NCBI GenBank assembly: GCA_947586185.1
Contig: CANPXN010000025.1
Span: 1-39,256 of the forward strand
Direction of reading: 5' to 3'
DNA: 39,256 bases
Source of the DNA: an uncultured Clostridia bacterium
GTDB taxonomy: Bacteria; Bacillota; Clostridia; Oscillospirales; Ruminococcaceae
The first letter of the stretch is position 1. The number at the start of each line of letters is the position of its first letter. Below the pieces are notes generated by a model. The model was not told the DNA's origin, searched no databases, and worked only from the letters and a program-made list of their open reading frames with translations. This document shows, one piece after another, positions 1 through 7,080 of the stretch. A program made the translations under genes and the position numbers.

Positions 1-63
1 TTTTGGAGTGAATGTCGCTACTTTTATTCCTGCAGTGCGTTTTAAGCGCTTTTTAGAGGGTTT

Positions 64-1203
64 TTAGAGGTTCCCATCGATATTTTCATTTGAATTATCC
101 ATTTCCAGCTTTACGAGATAAACGCTTCCAAGCTGTTCGCTGTTAAACGAACTGGGACTGATATATTTCACAGTACCTTTAACTGTGCCGTACTTGTTAT
201 ACGGATATGCTTCCAGCTTGATTTCCGCTTCCATTCCAACTTCGATATCGGCGATATCCATATTTTTTACATAGCATACCATTTCAACAGGCATATTATC
301 TGGTACAATCGTAACGAGCTGTTCAGCAGATGTTACCGTTTCTCCGATGGTATTTACGTCTACGCTGTTCACATATCCGTTTACGGGAGCAGTAATATTC
401 TGATATTCCTTTGACAATCTATACTTTTCAAGGTTAGTATTTATCTCGTCCAACTGACTGCCGATTTCCGAAAGCTTAGAATTTATCTGCGAACTATACT
501 GCGTTTGAGTATCCTTTATTTTCAATTCCGCCTGTTCCACCGCCAAGTCATACTGCTGATTGCTTAACTCCTGAGACTGTGCCTGACGTTCCGTACCGTT
601 ATTCTGATATTCCTCAAGCTGTAATTCTCCAATCTGTTTATTTAATTCGGCAGTACTTTTCTCTTTTTCCAAGTTCGACAAAGTATTTTTATAACTGGCG
701 TCCGAATCGAGAATCGCTTGTATATACGGCTGCAGATCGGCTTCATAATCAGACGCTTTCACTTTAGAAACATCTTCATCCGCTTTAATTTTATTATAAA
801 TTTCCCGCTGCGCTTCCAGTATTTTTTTCTGAGATTCTAACTGCTCCTTGTCTACATCGAGAGTTTCTGTATTCAATTCGATAAGCAGATCGCCGGCGTG
901 AACATAATCGCCTTCTTTTACATTAATTGCATTTACAAAACCGCCTGCATACGACTGAACGATATTGATATTTCCAACCGGCTGTACGCTGCCACTTGAA
1001 GTTACCACTACGTCAATTTTGGAAAGACATGCCCATATAATTGCGGCAATCAAAAGAGAAAATACCCCTAAAATGATTACAGTTCCGGCTTTATGGGCAG
1101 GACGTTCAATGATTTCCAGCAGCGGCGGCATAAAATCATATTTGAGTTCCTTATCTTTTTTTCTGCTGTGTTTTAATATGTATTCCGTCATTTTGTTATC
1201 CAT
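64..1203 (-). CDS. HlyD-like membrane fusion protein, C-terminus short
   Basis: Adaptor subunit of a peptide or protein ABC exporter, 379 residues. Seen: a cytoplasmic N-terminus, one membrane segment at about residues 38-60 (TVIILGVFSLLIAAIIWACL), a biotinyl-lipoyl half (VNAINVKEGDYVHAGDLLIELN), a long Gln/Glu/Lys-rich coiled-coil hairpin, the second lipoyl half (ITAPVNGYVNSV) and a beta-barrel. The protein stops at NENIDGNL. HlyD-family proteins normally continue for about 40 residues with a GM.V.AEI..G.R.I..YLL type ending, which is absent here. The stop lies in a repeated CCTCTAAAAA/CCCTCTAAAAA stretch. It starts 8 bp inside the 3' end of the ABC exporter gene, so the two are translationally coupled. 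Family assignment is firm; whether the short end is functional or a truncation is unknown. Confidence 0.88.
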   Translation of the reverse strand: MDNKMTEYILKHSRKKDKELKYDFMPPLLEIIERPAHKAGTVIILGVFSLLIAAIIWACLSKIDVVVTSSGSVQPVGNINIVQSYAGGFVNAINVKEGDYVHAGDLLIELNTETLDVDKEQLESQKKILEAQREIYNKIKADEDVSKVKASDYEADLQPYIQAILDSDASYKNTLSNLEKEKSTAELNKQIGELQLEEYQNNGTERQAQSQELSNQQYDLAVEQAELKIKDTQTQYSSQINSKLSEIGSQLDEINTNLEKYRLSKEYQNITAPVNGYVNSVDVNTIGETVTSAEQLVTIVPDNMPVEMVCYVKNMDIADIEVGMEAEIKLEAYPYNKYGTVKGTVKYISPSSFNSEQLGSVYLVKLEMDNSNENIDGNL

Positions 1204-3325
1204 CGATATCGCCCCTTTGCTGCTGATTATACAAGTAATGGTACAGCCCTTCCTGCTTCATCAGGTTTTCGTGAGTGTCATATTCCACCAAATTTCCTTT
1301 ATCAATCACCATGATTTTCTGTGCGTCTTTCAGCGTAGACAAGCGATGGGCAATAATCAGAACTGTTCTTCCTTTACAAATTTCTTTCAAATTATTTTGA
1401 ATAATACTCTCGGATTCATAATCGAGAGCCGAGGTTGCCTCATCAAAAATAAGAATTCTCGGATTTGCAAGAATTGCTCTCGCAATGGCGACGCGCTGCT
1501 TTTGTCCGCCGGAAAGTCCCATACCCTTTTCACCGATAATCGTATTGTAACCATTTGGCAGTTCCAAAATAAAGTCATGCGCCCCTGCAATTTTTGCGCA
1601 GTGAATGATTTGTTCCATTGAAGCGGTCGGCATATGAATCGAAATGTTTTCCGCAACCGTTCCGTTGAACATGAAGTTTTCCTGCAATACAACTCCGATT
1701 TGCTTTCTCAGCATTGCCGGATTGACAAGCGAAATATCCATGCCGTCAACAGATATTTTTCCGCCCTCCGGCAGATACAATCTTTGAATCAGTTTTGAAA
1801 TTGTACTTTTTCCAGAACCGCTTCGACCGACAACGCCGACAATTGTTCCCGGCTCGATTTCAAAGCTCATTCCCTTAATGACCTCGCCTCCCTGCGGATT
1901 GTAACGAAAACGCACCTTGTCAAATACGATTTTTCCCTGTACGCTTGGCATAGCGGTCTGATTTGTATTCAGAATCGGTTCAGGCGCAGTGTTGAAAATA
2001 TCGCCTATTCTTTTTACAGAAAGCGAAGCCTGCTGATATTCCTGCCAGAGCTGCACAAGTCTGAGAACCGGTCCGCTTACTCTGCCGGAAAGCATACGGA
2101 ATGCTACAAGCTGACCGACCGTAAAATTGCCGTCCATTACCGCCTTTGCTCCAAAAAACAGAATTAAAAGGTCAAACACTTTCTGAATAAATTGTCCTGT
2201 CGTTCCTGCCGTTGCAGATACCATTGAAGTCTTATAGCTTGCCTTGACATAATCAGACTGCAAATCACCCCACTTCTTTTCAAATTTCGGCTCTAACGCG
2301 TAGGATTTTACCGTCTGCACACCCGTAATAGATTCCACTAAAAATGACTGTGTATTGGCTCCGGTTTCAAATTTTTCATCAAGTCTTTTCTTGAACAGAG
2401 GAGTTACTATTGTAGACAAAACCGCATAAACAGGTATCGAACAAATTACAATAACCGTCAGCATTTTACTGTAGCAGAAAAGCACTACGATATATACAAT
2501 TATAAACACAAAATCTATCATGGACGACAAAGGCGTTCCGGTTAAAAAGTTTCGGATACTGTCAAGTTCACGTACTCTTGCAACAGTTTCGCCCACTCGC
2601 CTCGATTCAAAGTATTTAAGCGGCAGTGCAAACAAATGCTTGAATAGCTTGAAGCTCAGCATGACGTCGATTCGGTTTGTAGTATGAGTAAACACGTAGT
2701 TCTTGGCAAGTCCTAAAATCAATTCGTAAATGTAAACGATCCCGATGCCGATTGCAAGTACATTTAGCGTTGAAATACTCCTGTGAACCAGCACCTTATC
2801 TACAACTACCTGCGTCATGACGGGAGTAAGAATACCTAAAATCTGAATCGTAAATACGGCGATAAGAACCTGAATAAACTCTTTTTTGAATTTTAGAATC
2901 GTGGGAATAAACCATTTAAAACTGAAAACAGCTTCTCTGTCCATGATTCCTTTTTTGGTTATAAGTATCGCCGTGCCGTCCCATATTTCTGCAAGTTCTT
3001 CACGGGATTTCACTTCCGGCTGCGTCTTATCAGCGAAAAGAATCATGAACTTATCATCCTTGGATTTGGCTATAATAAAGTATTCGCCGTCTTTACCTTT
3101 TGCTATAATTGGTGCTTTTACGTCTTTCAGTTTGTTTAGTTTCAATTGGCATAGCTTTGTCCGCATTTTTAACGCTTTTGCAGATTGGATTATTTCAATT
3201 TCTCCGGTTTTATTTTCCTCATCCAATACGGATAAATTTTCAGCTTGCTTTTTTGTAATTGGAATGCCGTGAAACTTCATTACTATCAGAAAACAGGCTA
3301 AGCCGCTGTCTTGCTTTTTCTCCAT
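1196..3325 (-). CDS. HlyB-like ABC exporter with inactive C39-like domain
   Basis: Fused membrane and ATPase exporter of about 709 residues that moves a peptide or protein across the cytoplasmic membrane together with the HlyD-like adaptor. Domains: C39-like domain (about 1-130), ABC membrane domain with about six helices (about 145-430), and an ATPase domain with Walker A GRSGSGKS, signature LSGGQKQR, Walker B ILIFDEATS and the IAHR H-loop. The peptidase motif reads QDSGLACFL near residue 5: the catalytic Cys of DCG.AC is Ser, and the usual catalytic His is also missing (GEYFIIAKS). So this is a C39-like docking domain, as in HlyB, and not a double-glycine leader peptidase. I chose the ATG at 3325 because a GAGGGG ribosome site lies 7 nt upstream; the frame is open up to 3382. 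It is preceded by an attenuator hairpin and a box-controlled promoter. Confidence 0.92.
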   Translation of the reverse strand: MEKKQDSGLACFLIVMKFHGIPITKKQAENLSVLDEENKTGEIEIIQSAKALKMRTKLCQLKLNKLKDVKAPIIAKGKDGEYFIIAKSKDDKFMILFADKTQPEVKSREELAEIWDGTAILITKKGIMDREAVFSFKWFIPTILKFKKEFIQVLIAVFTIQILGILTPVMTQVVVDKVLVHRSISTLNVLAIGIGIVYIYELILGLAKNYVFTHTTNRIDVMLSFKLFKHLFALPLKYFESRRVGETVARVRELDSIRNFLTGTPLSSMIDFVFIIVYIVVLFCYSKMLTVIVICSIPVYAVLSTIVTPLFKKRLDEKFETGANTQSFLVESITGVQTVKSYALEPKFEKKWGDLQSDYVKASYKTSMVSATAGTTGQFIQKVFDLLILFFGAKAVMDGNFTVGQLVAFRMLSGRVSGPVLRLVQLWQEYQQASLSVKRIGDIFNTAPEPILNTNQTAMPSVQGKIVFDKVRFRYNPQGGEVIKGMSFEIEPGTIVGVVGRSGSGKSTISKLIQRLYLPEGGKISVDGMDISLVNPAMLRKQIGVVLQENFMFNGTVAENISIHMPTASMEQIIHCAKIAGAHDFILELPNGYNTIIGEKGMGLSGGQKQRVAIARAILANPRILIFDEATSALDYESESIIQNNLKEICKGRTVLIIAHRLSTLKDAQKIMVIDKGNLVEYDTHENLMKQEGLYHYLYNQQQRGDIDG

Positions 3326-3341
3326 ATTTCGACCCCTCTTT

Positions 3342-3376
3342 TCAAAAAAATATGCAGCAGCAAAAAACGCTGCTGC
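3342..3376 (-). terminator. Attenuator-like terminator before the exporter gene
   Basis: A perfect 8-bp inverted repeat GCAGCAGC / GCTGCTGC (3354-3361 and 3369-3376) is followed on the minus strand by a run of T. It lies between the leader ORF and the exporter ribosome site. This would give a short abundant leader transcript with partial readthrough into the exporter. Confidence 0.75.
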
Positions 3377-3404
3377 AATCAAATTAATAATTATTTAAAA
3401 GTTC

Positions 3405-3515
3405 TTATGTTATAACTTTAACAATAATCAGCTCTATTATCAAAAGACTCAAAACTATTTTCAACCTGATTTTGATCCATCGCCTAAGATACATTTTCCA
3501 TTCATTATACATCAT
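3405..3515 (-). CDS. Candidate 36-residue leader peptide
   Basis: Small ORF inside the leader of the exporter transcript, starting about 40 nt after the predicted -10 and ending before the attenuator. The predicted peptide begins MMYNEWKMYLRRWIKIR and continues as a very hydrophobic Ile/Leu/Val stretch with net charge of about +5. That resembles a small membrane-active or secreted peptide. No double-glycine leader is present, which agrees with the dead C39 domain of the exporter. The ribosome site is weak (GAAG). An overlapping frame encodes a 20-residue ORF ending ...NRADYC (3480-3418), also without a clear ribosome site. The position suggests an export substrate or pheromone; the coding status is unproven. 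Confidence 0.35.
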   Translation of the reverse strand: MMYNEWKMYLRRWIKIRLKIVLSLLIIELIIVKVIT

Positions 3516-3553
3516 TTCAGCTTCAGAAGAAAATATAAAATACATATAATTAT

Positions 3554-3626
3554 ACTCTACCACTTTCCATGACCAAAGTCAAGTATTTTGGCACAAGGTG
3601 CAAATTTCAGGCAAATCAGGACAAAA
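3554..3626 (-). promoter_or_regulatory. Box-controlled promoter of exporter operon (copy A)
   Basis: On the minus strand, -35 TTGACT (3577-3582), a 17-bp spacer and TAGAGT (3554-3559). The 49 bp at 3578-3626 match 42 of 49 positions of the copy at 6415-6463. They include repeated TTTGC elements (ATTTGCC, AATTTGCAC, TTGTGCC) upstream of the -35. This layout suits an activator of the LytTR class, which bind direct repeats upstream of -35; the cognate regulator is probably the LytTR protein encoded nearby. Confidence 0.75.
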
Positions 3627-3661
3627 AAGAGCGATATTGTACCATGTAAGTACAATATCGC
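3622..3661 (-). terminator. Terminator after histidine kinase
   Basis: A perfect 12-bp inverted repeat GCGATATTGTAC / GTACAATATCGC (3631-3642, 3650-3661) followed on the minus strand by TCTTTTTT. It begins just beyond the stop codon of the kinase gene. Confidence 0.9.
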
Positions 3662-3664
3662 CAT

Positions 3665-4984
3665 TTATTTTTTCAGTGTCACACTACAGCAGAAGAAACC
3701 TTCCTCCTCATAAAAATCATATTTTCCATGATACTTCCTTGCAATATCACGTATGATTTTCGTACCGTACCCATGCGAGCTTTTATTCTTCTTAGTAGTC
3801 CGTAAATGCGGATTATTTGCTAAAACAGACTCATCAATCGTATTTTTCAGATTAAATATATATTTGTACTCGTCCGAACTGATCTTCAAATAAATCTGTT
3901 TGTCTTTTCTATCGCTTGAATTACAAGCCGTTACCGCATTCTCCAGCATATTCGAAAGCAGTCTGCATAAATCGATATCGTCAATATCATTAAAATTGGA
4001 AACAGACAAACATGTCGCTTCTATTCCAAACGACCTCGCCGTTGACAGTTTACTGTTGATCACCGCATTTACAATATCATTTTCAGTATGTACAAAGGTT
4101 TCCATTTTCACCAGCTTATCTAAATGCTTCTCAATATGCTTCATTGCCGATTTAACATTTCCATCGGAAAGCAGAGTGTACAATGCAGAATAATTGTCTC
4201 TAAAATCATGCCGCATTTTTCGTATTAAATCATACTCTGTATCTGCATTTTCCACATACTGCTTGTTGTACTCCTGCTGTAAACGCAGCAGTTCGTTTTC
4301 TCTCATTGCTTCATTCTTTTTCCCTAAATCCACAACCAGATAACATACTACAACATTGATCAGTATAATTCCGGCTAACGAAAATACAAGATATCTTCTG
4401 CTTCCATGGGATATGCCATCTAAAGAGAGCATATCCAGAAATGCTCCAACAATAATACTGATAACAAGAACTGCTGATATTAAAATCCATTCTATGACTG
4501 CTAATGAATTTTTTCTGCTGTCATTTTTCTTCAGTATTCGCAATAAAATAACCATAATATAGACTATTGCAAGTTGGACGGCAATTACCGTAATAAATCT
4601 ATCGACAGTATTTTTAGAAAATATATCATACAAATTCGTCTTAAAAAGAAATGCGGTAAAATTAGAAATCAACGCCGATGGAACAAGCACGATCAGCACC
4701 GGTAAGACAGAGGCAAATGTTCTTTTTAACCATGTACCCTTTAAGCTAAACGCTGAATATATAAATATAATTACAATATACAAAAGTGCATAAAAGCTTT
4801 CAAATACCGTATAGTAATCCAATATAGAGATCGCCGATGCTAACGCTATGCCATACAAGACCCCGCTGCTTTTCAGGAATCTTTTATCATTTTTGTCTCC
4901 AAGGTAAGAATGAGTGAAGAATATCATAATAAAGCCTTGAAAGAAATTGATTGTTATTTCAAATAAATCCCACAATGCATTCAT
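3665..4984 (-). CDS. AgrC/ComD-like sensor histidine kinase
   Basis: Peptide-sensing histidine kinase of the HPK10 type, 439 residues. Seen: about six membrane helices in residues 1-220, then a dimerisation/phosphoacceptor segment with IRKMRHDFRDNYS (His near residue 258), and a GHKL ATPase with an N-box (NMLENAVTACN) and a G-box (SSHGYGTKII). Such kinases sense exported peptide pheromones. Its ATG overlaps the stop of the response regulator gene by 4 nt, so the two form one operon with the regulator first. There is no agrB or agrD in the window; the neighbouring ABC exporter suggests a ComAB/ComDE or class II bacteriocin style circuit rather than a thiolactone agr system. Signal identity is unknown. 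Confidence 0.88.
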   Translation of the reverse strand: MNALWDLFEITINFFQGFIMIFFTHSYLGDKNDKRFLKSSGVLYGIALASAISILDYYTVFESFYALLYIVIIFIYSAFSLKGTWLKRTFASVLPVLIVLVPSALISNFTAFLFKTNLYDIFSKNTVDRFITVIAVQLAIVYIMVILLRILKKNDSRKNSLAVIEWILISAVLVISIIVGAFLDMLSLDGISHGSRRYLVFSLAGIILINVVVCYLVVDLGKKNEAMRENELLRLQQEYNKQYVENADTEYDLIRKMRHDFRDNYSALYTLLSDGNVKSAMKHIEKHLDKLVKMETFVHTENDIVNAVINSKLSTARSFGIEATCLSVSNFNDIDDIDLCRLLSNMLENAVTACNSSDRKDKQIYLKISSDEYKYIFNLKNTIDESVLANNPHLRTTKKNKSSHGYGTKIIRDIARKYHGKYDFYEEEGFFCCSVTLKK

Positions 4985-5712
4985 AGTATTGACCTCAGAT
5001 ACAGCGTATATTTCTCATCAACACTTTTCTTGTAATTCTTACTCATTATCAGCTTTTTGTTTGTTCCACTCAGTATTATTTCATTCCTACTTCCATCAAA
5101 ATATGCCAAATATCTAAGATTGATCAAGCATCGCTTGTGTATTTTTACAAAATCGTATCCTTCATATTTTTCTTCACATTCCTTTATGCTTCCTCTTTCC
5201 TTAATGGGCGTGTTTTTCCCGGCAATATAGTAATTTAAATAATGCTTTTCACTTTCTATGTACATGATATCATGAACATAAACGCCATGCCGTCCGGATT
5301 CTTTATCTTCAAGAATCACCTTTTCATATTGCTTCATATGTTTCATCAGCTTTTTTGTTATCTTGGACATACTCTCTTCTATCGATATCTCACAATTCTT
5401 CCGAATAAAATGAAACGGCTGAAAATCCATGCTTTCATACACAAGTTCGGAATGGCTGGTTATGAAAATTATGAAACAATTTGAAAAGTCGTCACGAAGC
5501 GTTTTAGCCACATCAAATCCGGATATTTTTGGCATGTCAATATCAAGAAATATTATTTGAAAGGGTTCCTGTTTGTGTGCATTCAGCAGCAAAGCTCCGG
5601 AAGAATAAATCAGTATTTCAAACTCGTCTGTGTAAACAGAAAAAGAGTCATAAATTATCTCTTTTAGCTTTGGCAGCAGCACGGTATTATCGTCACATAC
5701 TGCAATTCGCAT
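4981..5712 (-). CDS. LytTR-family response regulator (AgrA/ComE type)
   Basis: Two-domain transcription regulator, 243 residues. A receiver domain with acidic pair VCDDN near residue 7 and phosphoacceptor in FLDIDMP near residue 57 is followed by a LytTR DNA-binding domain (about 135-240; HDIMYIESEKHYLNYY and FVKIHKRCLINL). LytTR activators of this class bind pairs of short direct repeats just upstream of the -35 element. The two matching boxes at 3578-3626 and 6415-6463 are obvious candidate targets. GGAG lies about 10 nt before the ATG, and a good promoter lies upstream. Partner of the downstream kinase. Confidence 0.9.
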   Translation of the reverse strand: MRIAVCDDNTVLLPKLKEIIYDSFSVYTDEFEILIYSSGALLLNAHKQEPFQIIFLDIDMPKISGFDVAKTLRDDFSNCFIIFITSHSELVYESMDFQPFHFIRKNCEISIEESMSKITKKLMKHMKQYEKVILEDKESGRHGVYVHDIMYIESEKHYLNYYIAGKNTPIKERGSIKECEEKYEGYDFVKIHKRCLINLRYLAYFDGSRNEIILSGTNKKLIMSKNYKKSVDEKYTLYLRSIL

Positions 5713-5764
5713 TCCATATCATCTCCTATTTGATATTGTTCGGCAAACATATAACTTATCTTTT

Positions 5765-5793
5765 ATTATATCCTTATTTTACATATTTTTCAA
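5765..5793 (-). promoter_or_regulatory. Promoter of regulator/kinase operon
   Basis: Minus-strand TTGAAA (5788-5793), 17-bp spacer, TATAAT (5765-5770), about 50 nt upstream of the response regulator ATG. A good vegetative-type match, without the 49-bp box found at the two other promoters. Confidence 0.65.
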
Positions 5794-5821
5794 TCCTGTT
5801 TGTCAGAAATGGTTTGAACTG

Positions 5822-5856
5822 TACTAATAATACGAGTCAATGTATATATACTAATA
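5822..5856. repeat. Direct repeat TACTAATA in divergent intergenic region
   Basis: TACTAATA occurs at 5822-5829 and 5849-5856, between the response regulator and the divergent Xre-type gene. It could be an operator for the Xre protein; no further support is visible. The rest of 5794-5967 is AT-rich with a possible plus-strand -10 TATAAT near 5928. Confidence 0.25.
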
Positions 5857-5967
5857 GTTTTAAGACATATTTCTAATTAATTATCATAAAATATGCGTAT
5901 TTCGACAAGAAAACTGTATTTTAAGTTATAATTCAATTATTATCAATATTTTTTAGGCGGTAAGAAT

Positions 5968-6354
5968 ATGAAATCGGATTCATTATCATTAAATAACATT
6001 ACTGGCAGCACATTAGCTGAATTAAGAAAAAGCTGTGGTTTTACACAGAAAGAGTTGGCTAAAATATTCAATATAAGCGAAAGTTCTTTAGCACATTATG
6101 AGCAAGGGCTTACTCTTCCAAGCGCCGATATGCTGGTAAAATTCGCTGATTATTTTCATGTTCCGGTTGATTATCTGCTCGGAAGATGCCAGAATAAGAT
6201 CGAATACAAAAAATTAAATGAAAAACTGGCTTCTAATATGTCTTTGGGCAATATGATTAATGCCATTTTTGGCTTTAGCCAAAAAAATAAAAAATATTTG
6301 TACGATACCATCGTTCTGATCCTGATCGCTAAATCTGAGGATAACTCTCGGTGA
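5968..6354 (+). CDS. Xre-family HTH transcriptional regulator
   Basis: 128-residue DNA-binding protein. An HTH_3 domain spans about residues 15-70 (LAELRKSCGFTQKELAKIF, then SESSLAHYEQGLTLPSADML and VPVDYLLGR). The C-terminal 55 residues are of unknown role, possibly for oligomerisation. AGGCGG lies 7 nt before the ATG. It is transcribed away from the kinase operon and closed by its own terminator. A role in controlling the module is inferred from position only. Confidence 0.85.
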   Translation: MKSDSLSLNNITGSTLAELRKSCGFTQKELAKIFNISESSLAHYEQGLTLPSADMLVKFADYFHVPVDYLLGRCQNKIEYKKLNEKLASNMSLGNMINAIFGFSQKNKKYLYDTIVLILIAKSEDNSR

Positions 6355-6380
6355 AAATTATATAATATAATGTTATAATT

Positions 6381-6417
6381 CGGTGTTGGACTATTTTTTG
6401 TCTAATACCGAGTTTTT
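6381..6417 (+). terminator. Terminator after Xre gene
   Basis: CGGTGTTGGAC (6381-6391) pairs, with wobbles, with GTCTAATACCG (6400-6410), followed by AGTTTTT. It insulates the next promoter from upstream transcription. Confidence 0.8.
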
Positions 6418-6487
6418 CGTCTTAATTTGCCTAAAATTTGCACCTTATGCCAAAAGGCTTGACAGTGTTTGACTTTTCTGATAGAGT
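6415..6487 (+). promoter_or_regulatory. Box-controlled promoter of NACHT operon (copy B)
   Basis: TTGACA (6459-6464), 17-bp spacer, TAGAGT (6482-6487). The 49 bp at 6415-6463 are the inverted second copy of the element at 3578-3626: 42 of 49 identical, same position relative to -35, same spacer length and same TAGAGT. Conservation stops in the spacer, which argues for selected regulatory sequence, not a passive duplication. It lies 45 bp upstream of the first gene of the NACHT operon. Confidence 0.75.
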
Positions 6488-6531
6488 AAAAATGTAAGAA
6501 GAAATAGAAAAAATAAAGGTACAATATAATT

Positions 6532-7080
6532 ATGTTTCAAGAATTATTATCAAAATCCTATGAATTATTATATGCGTTGATTACATATGTAAAATCAAAT
6601 TCTATTGACTTCATTAGCATGGTTGCAAGTATTTTTATCGCACTAAAAACAGACAAATTAATTGAAAAAAGAAAAGAAAAATCTACTAAAAAAGAAATTA
6701 TCGAATTAATAATAAAAGAATTAGAATCAATACAAAAAAAGATAGAATCTGATATAAACAACTCAAATTTTCAATTAGAATCAGGAAAATTAGAATTGCA
6801 ACTATCGCCCTACAATTATTCTTACTGGAACAGTATAAAAAACACTGAAAAAATAGAGATCTTCTCTGAATCTAAGGGTTATAATGAAACAATAGCCTTT
6901 TATTCAAGTATTGAAAAATTAAATATGTGGGAAGATTTGCAAACTAAGTATATTCTTTTTTCACAACAAGAAAAACAAGAATTTAGAGATTCTATTGTTA
7001 TTCAGATTGTTACTCATCGCAAACAATGCTTAGTATTGTTAAATAAGGCATTAGAAGAAATCAGAAAGGAGAAGGTTTGA
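6532..7080 (+). CDS. Membrane-anchored coiled-coil protein, unknown family
   Basis: 182 residues. One probable membrane segment at about residues 24-42 (NSIDFISMVASIFIALKTD), followed by a Lys/Glu-rich predicted coiled coil (about 45-80) and a soluble C-terminal half with no motif that I recognise. It is the first gene of the operon and its TGA directly abuts the ATG of the NACHT gene, so the two proteins are probably made together. The predicted topology would give a membrane-tethered partner for the NACHT protein, perhaps an effector or anchor. That role is inference; only the membrane segment and coiled coil are seen. Confidence 0.7.
   Translation: MFQELLSKSYELLYALITYVKSNSIDFISMVASIFIALKTDKLIEKRKEKSTKKEIIELIIKELESIQKKIESDINNSNFQLESGKLELQLSPYNYSYWNSIKNTEKIEIFSESKGYNETIAFYSSIEKLNMWEDLQTKYILFSQQEKQEFRDSIVIQIVTHRKQCLVLLNKALEEIRKEKV

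Noticed and set aside
965-1621. Long plus-strand open frame opposite the exporter genes
   Set aside because: It is the antisense shadow of two well-supported coding genes.
3665-5712. Classical agr quorum-sensing locus
   Set aside because: The kinase and regulator fit, but agrB and an AgrD-type peptide are absent in this window.
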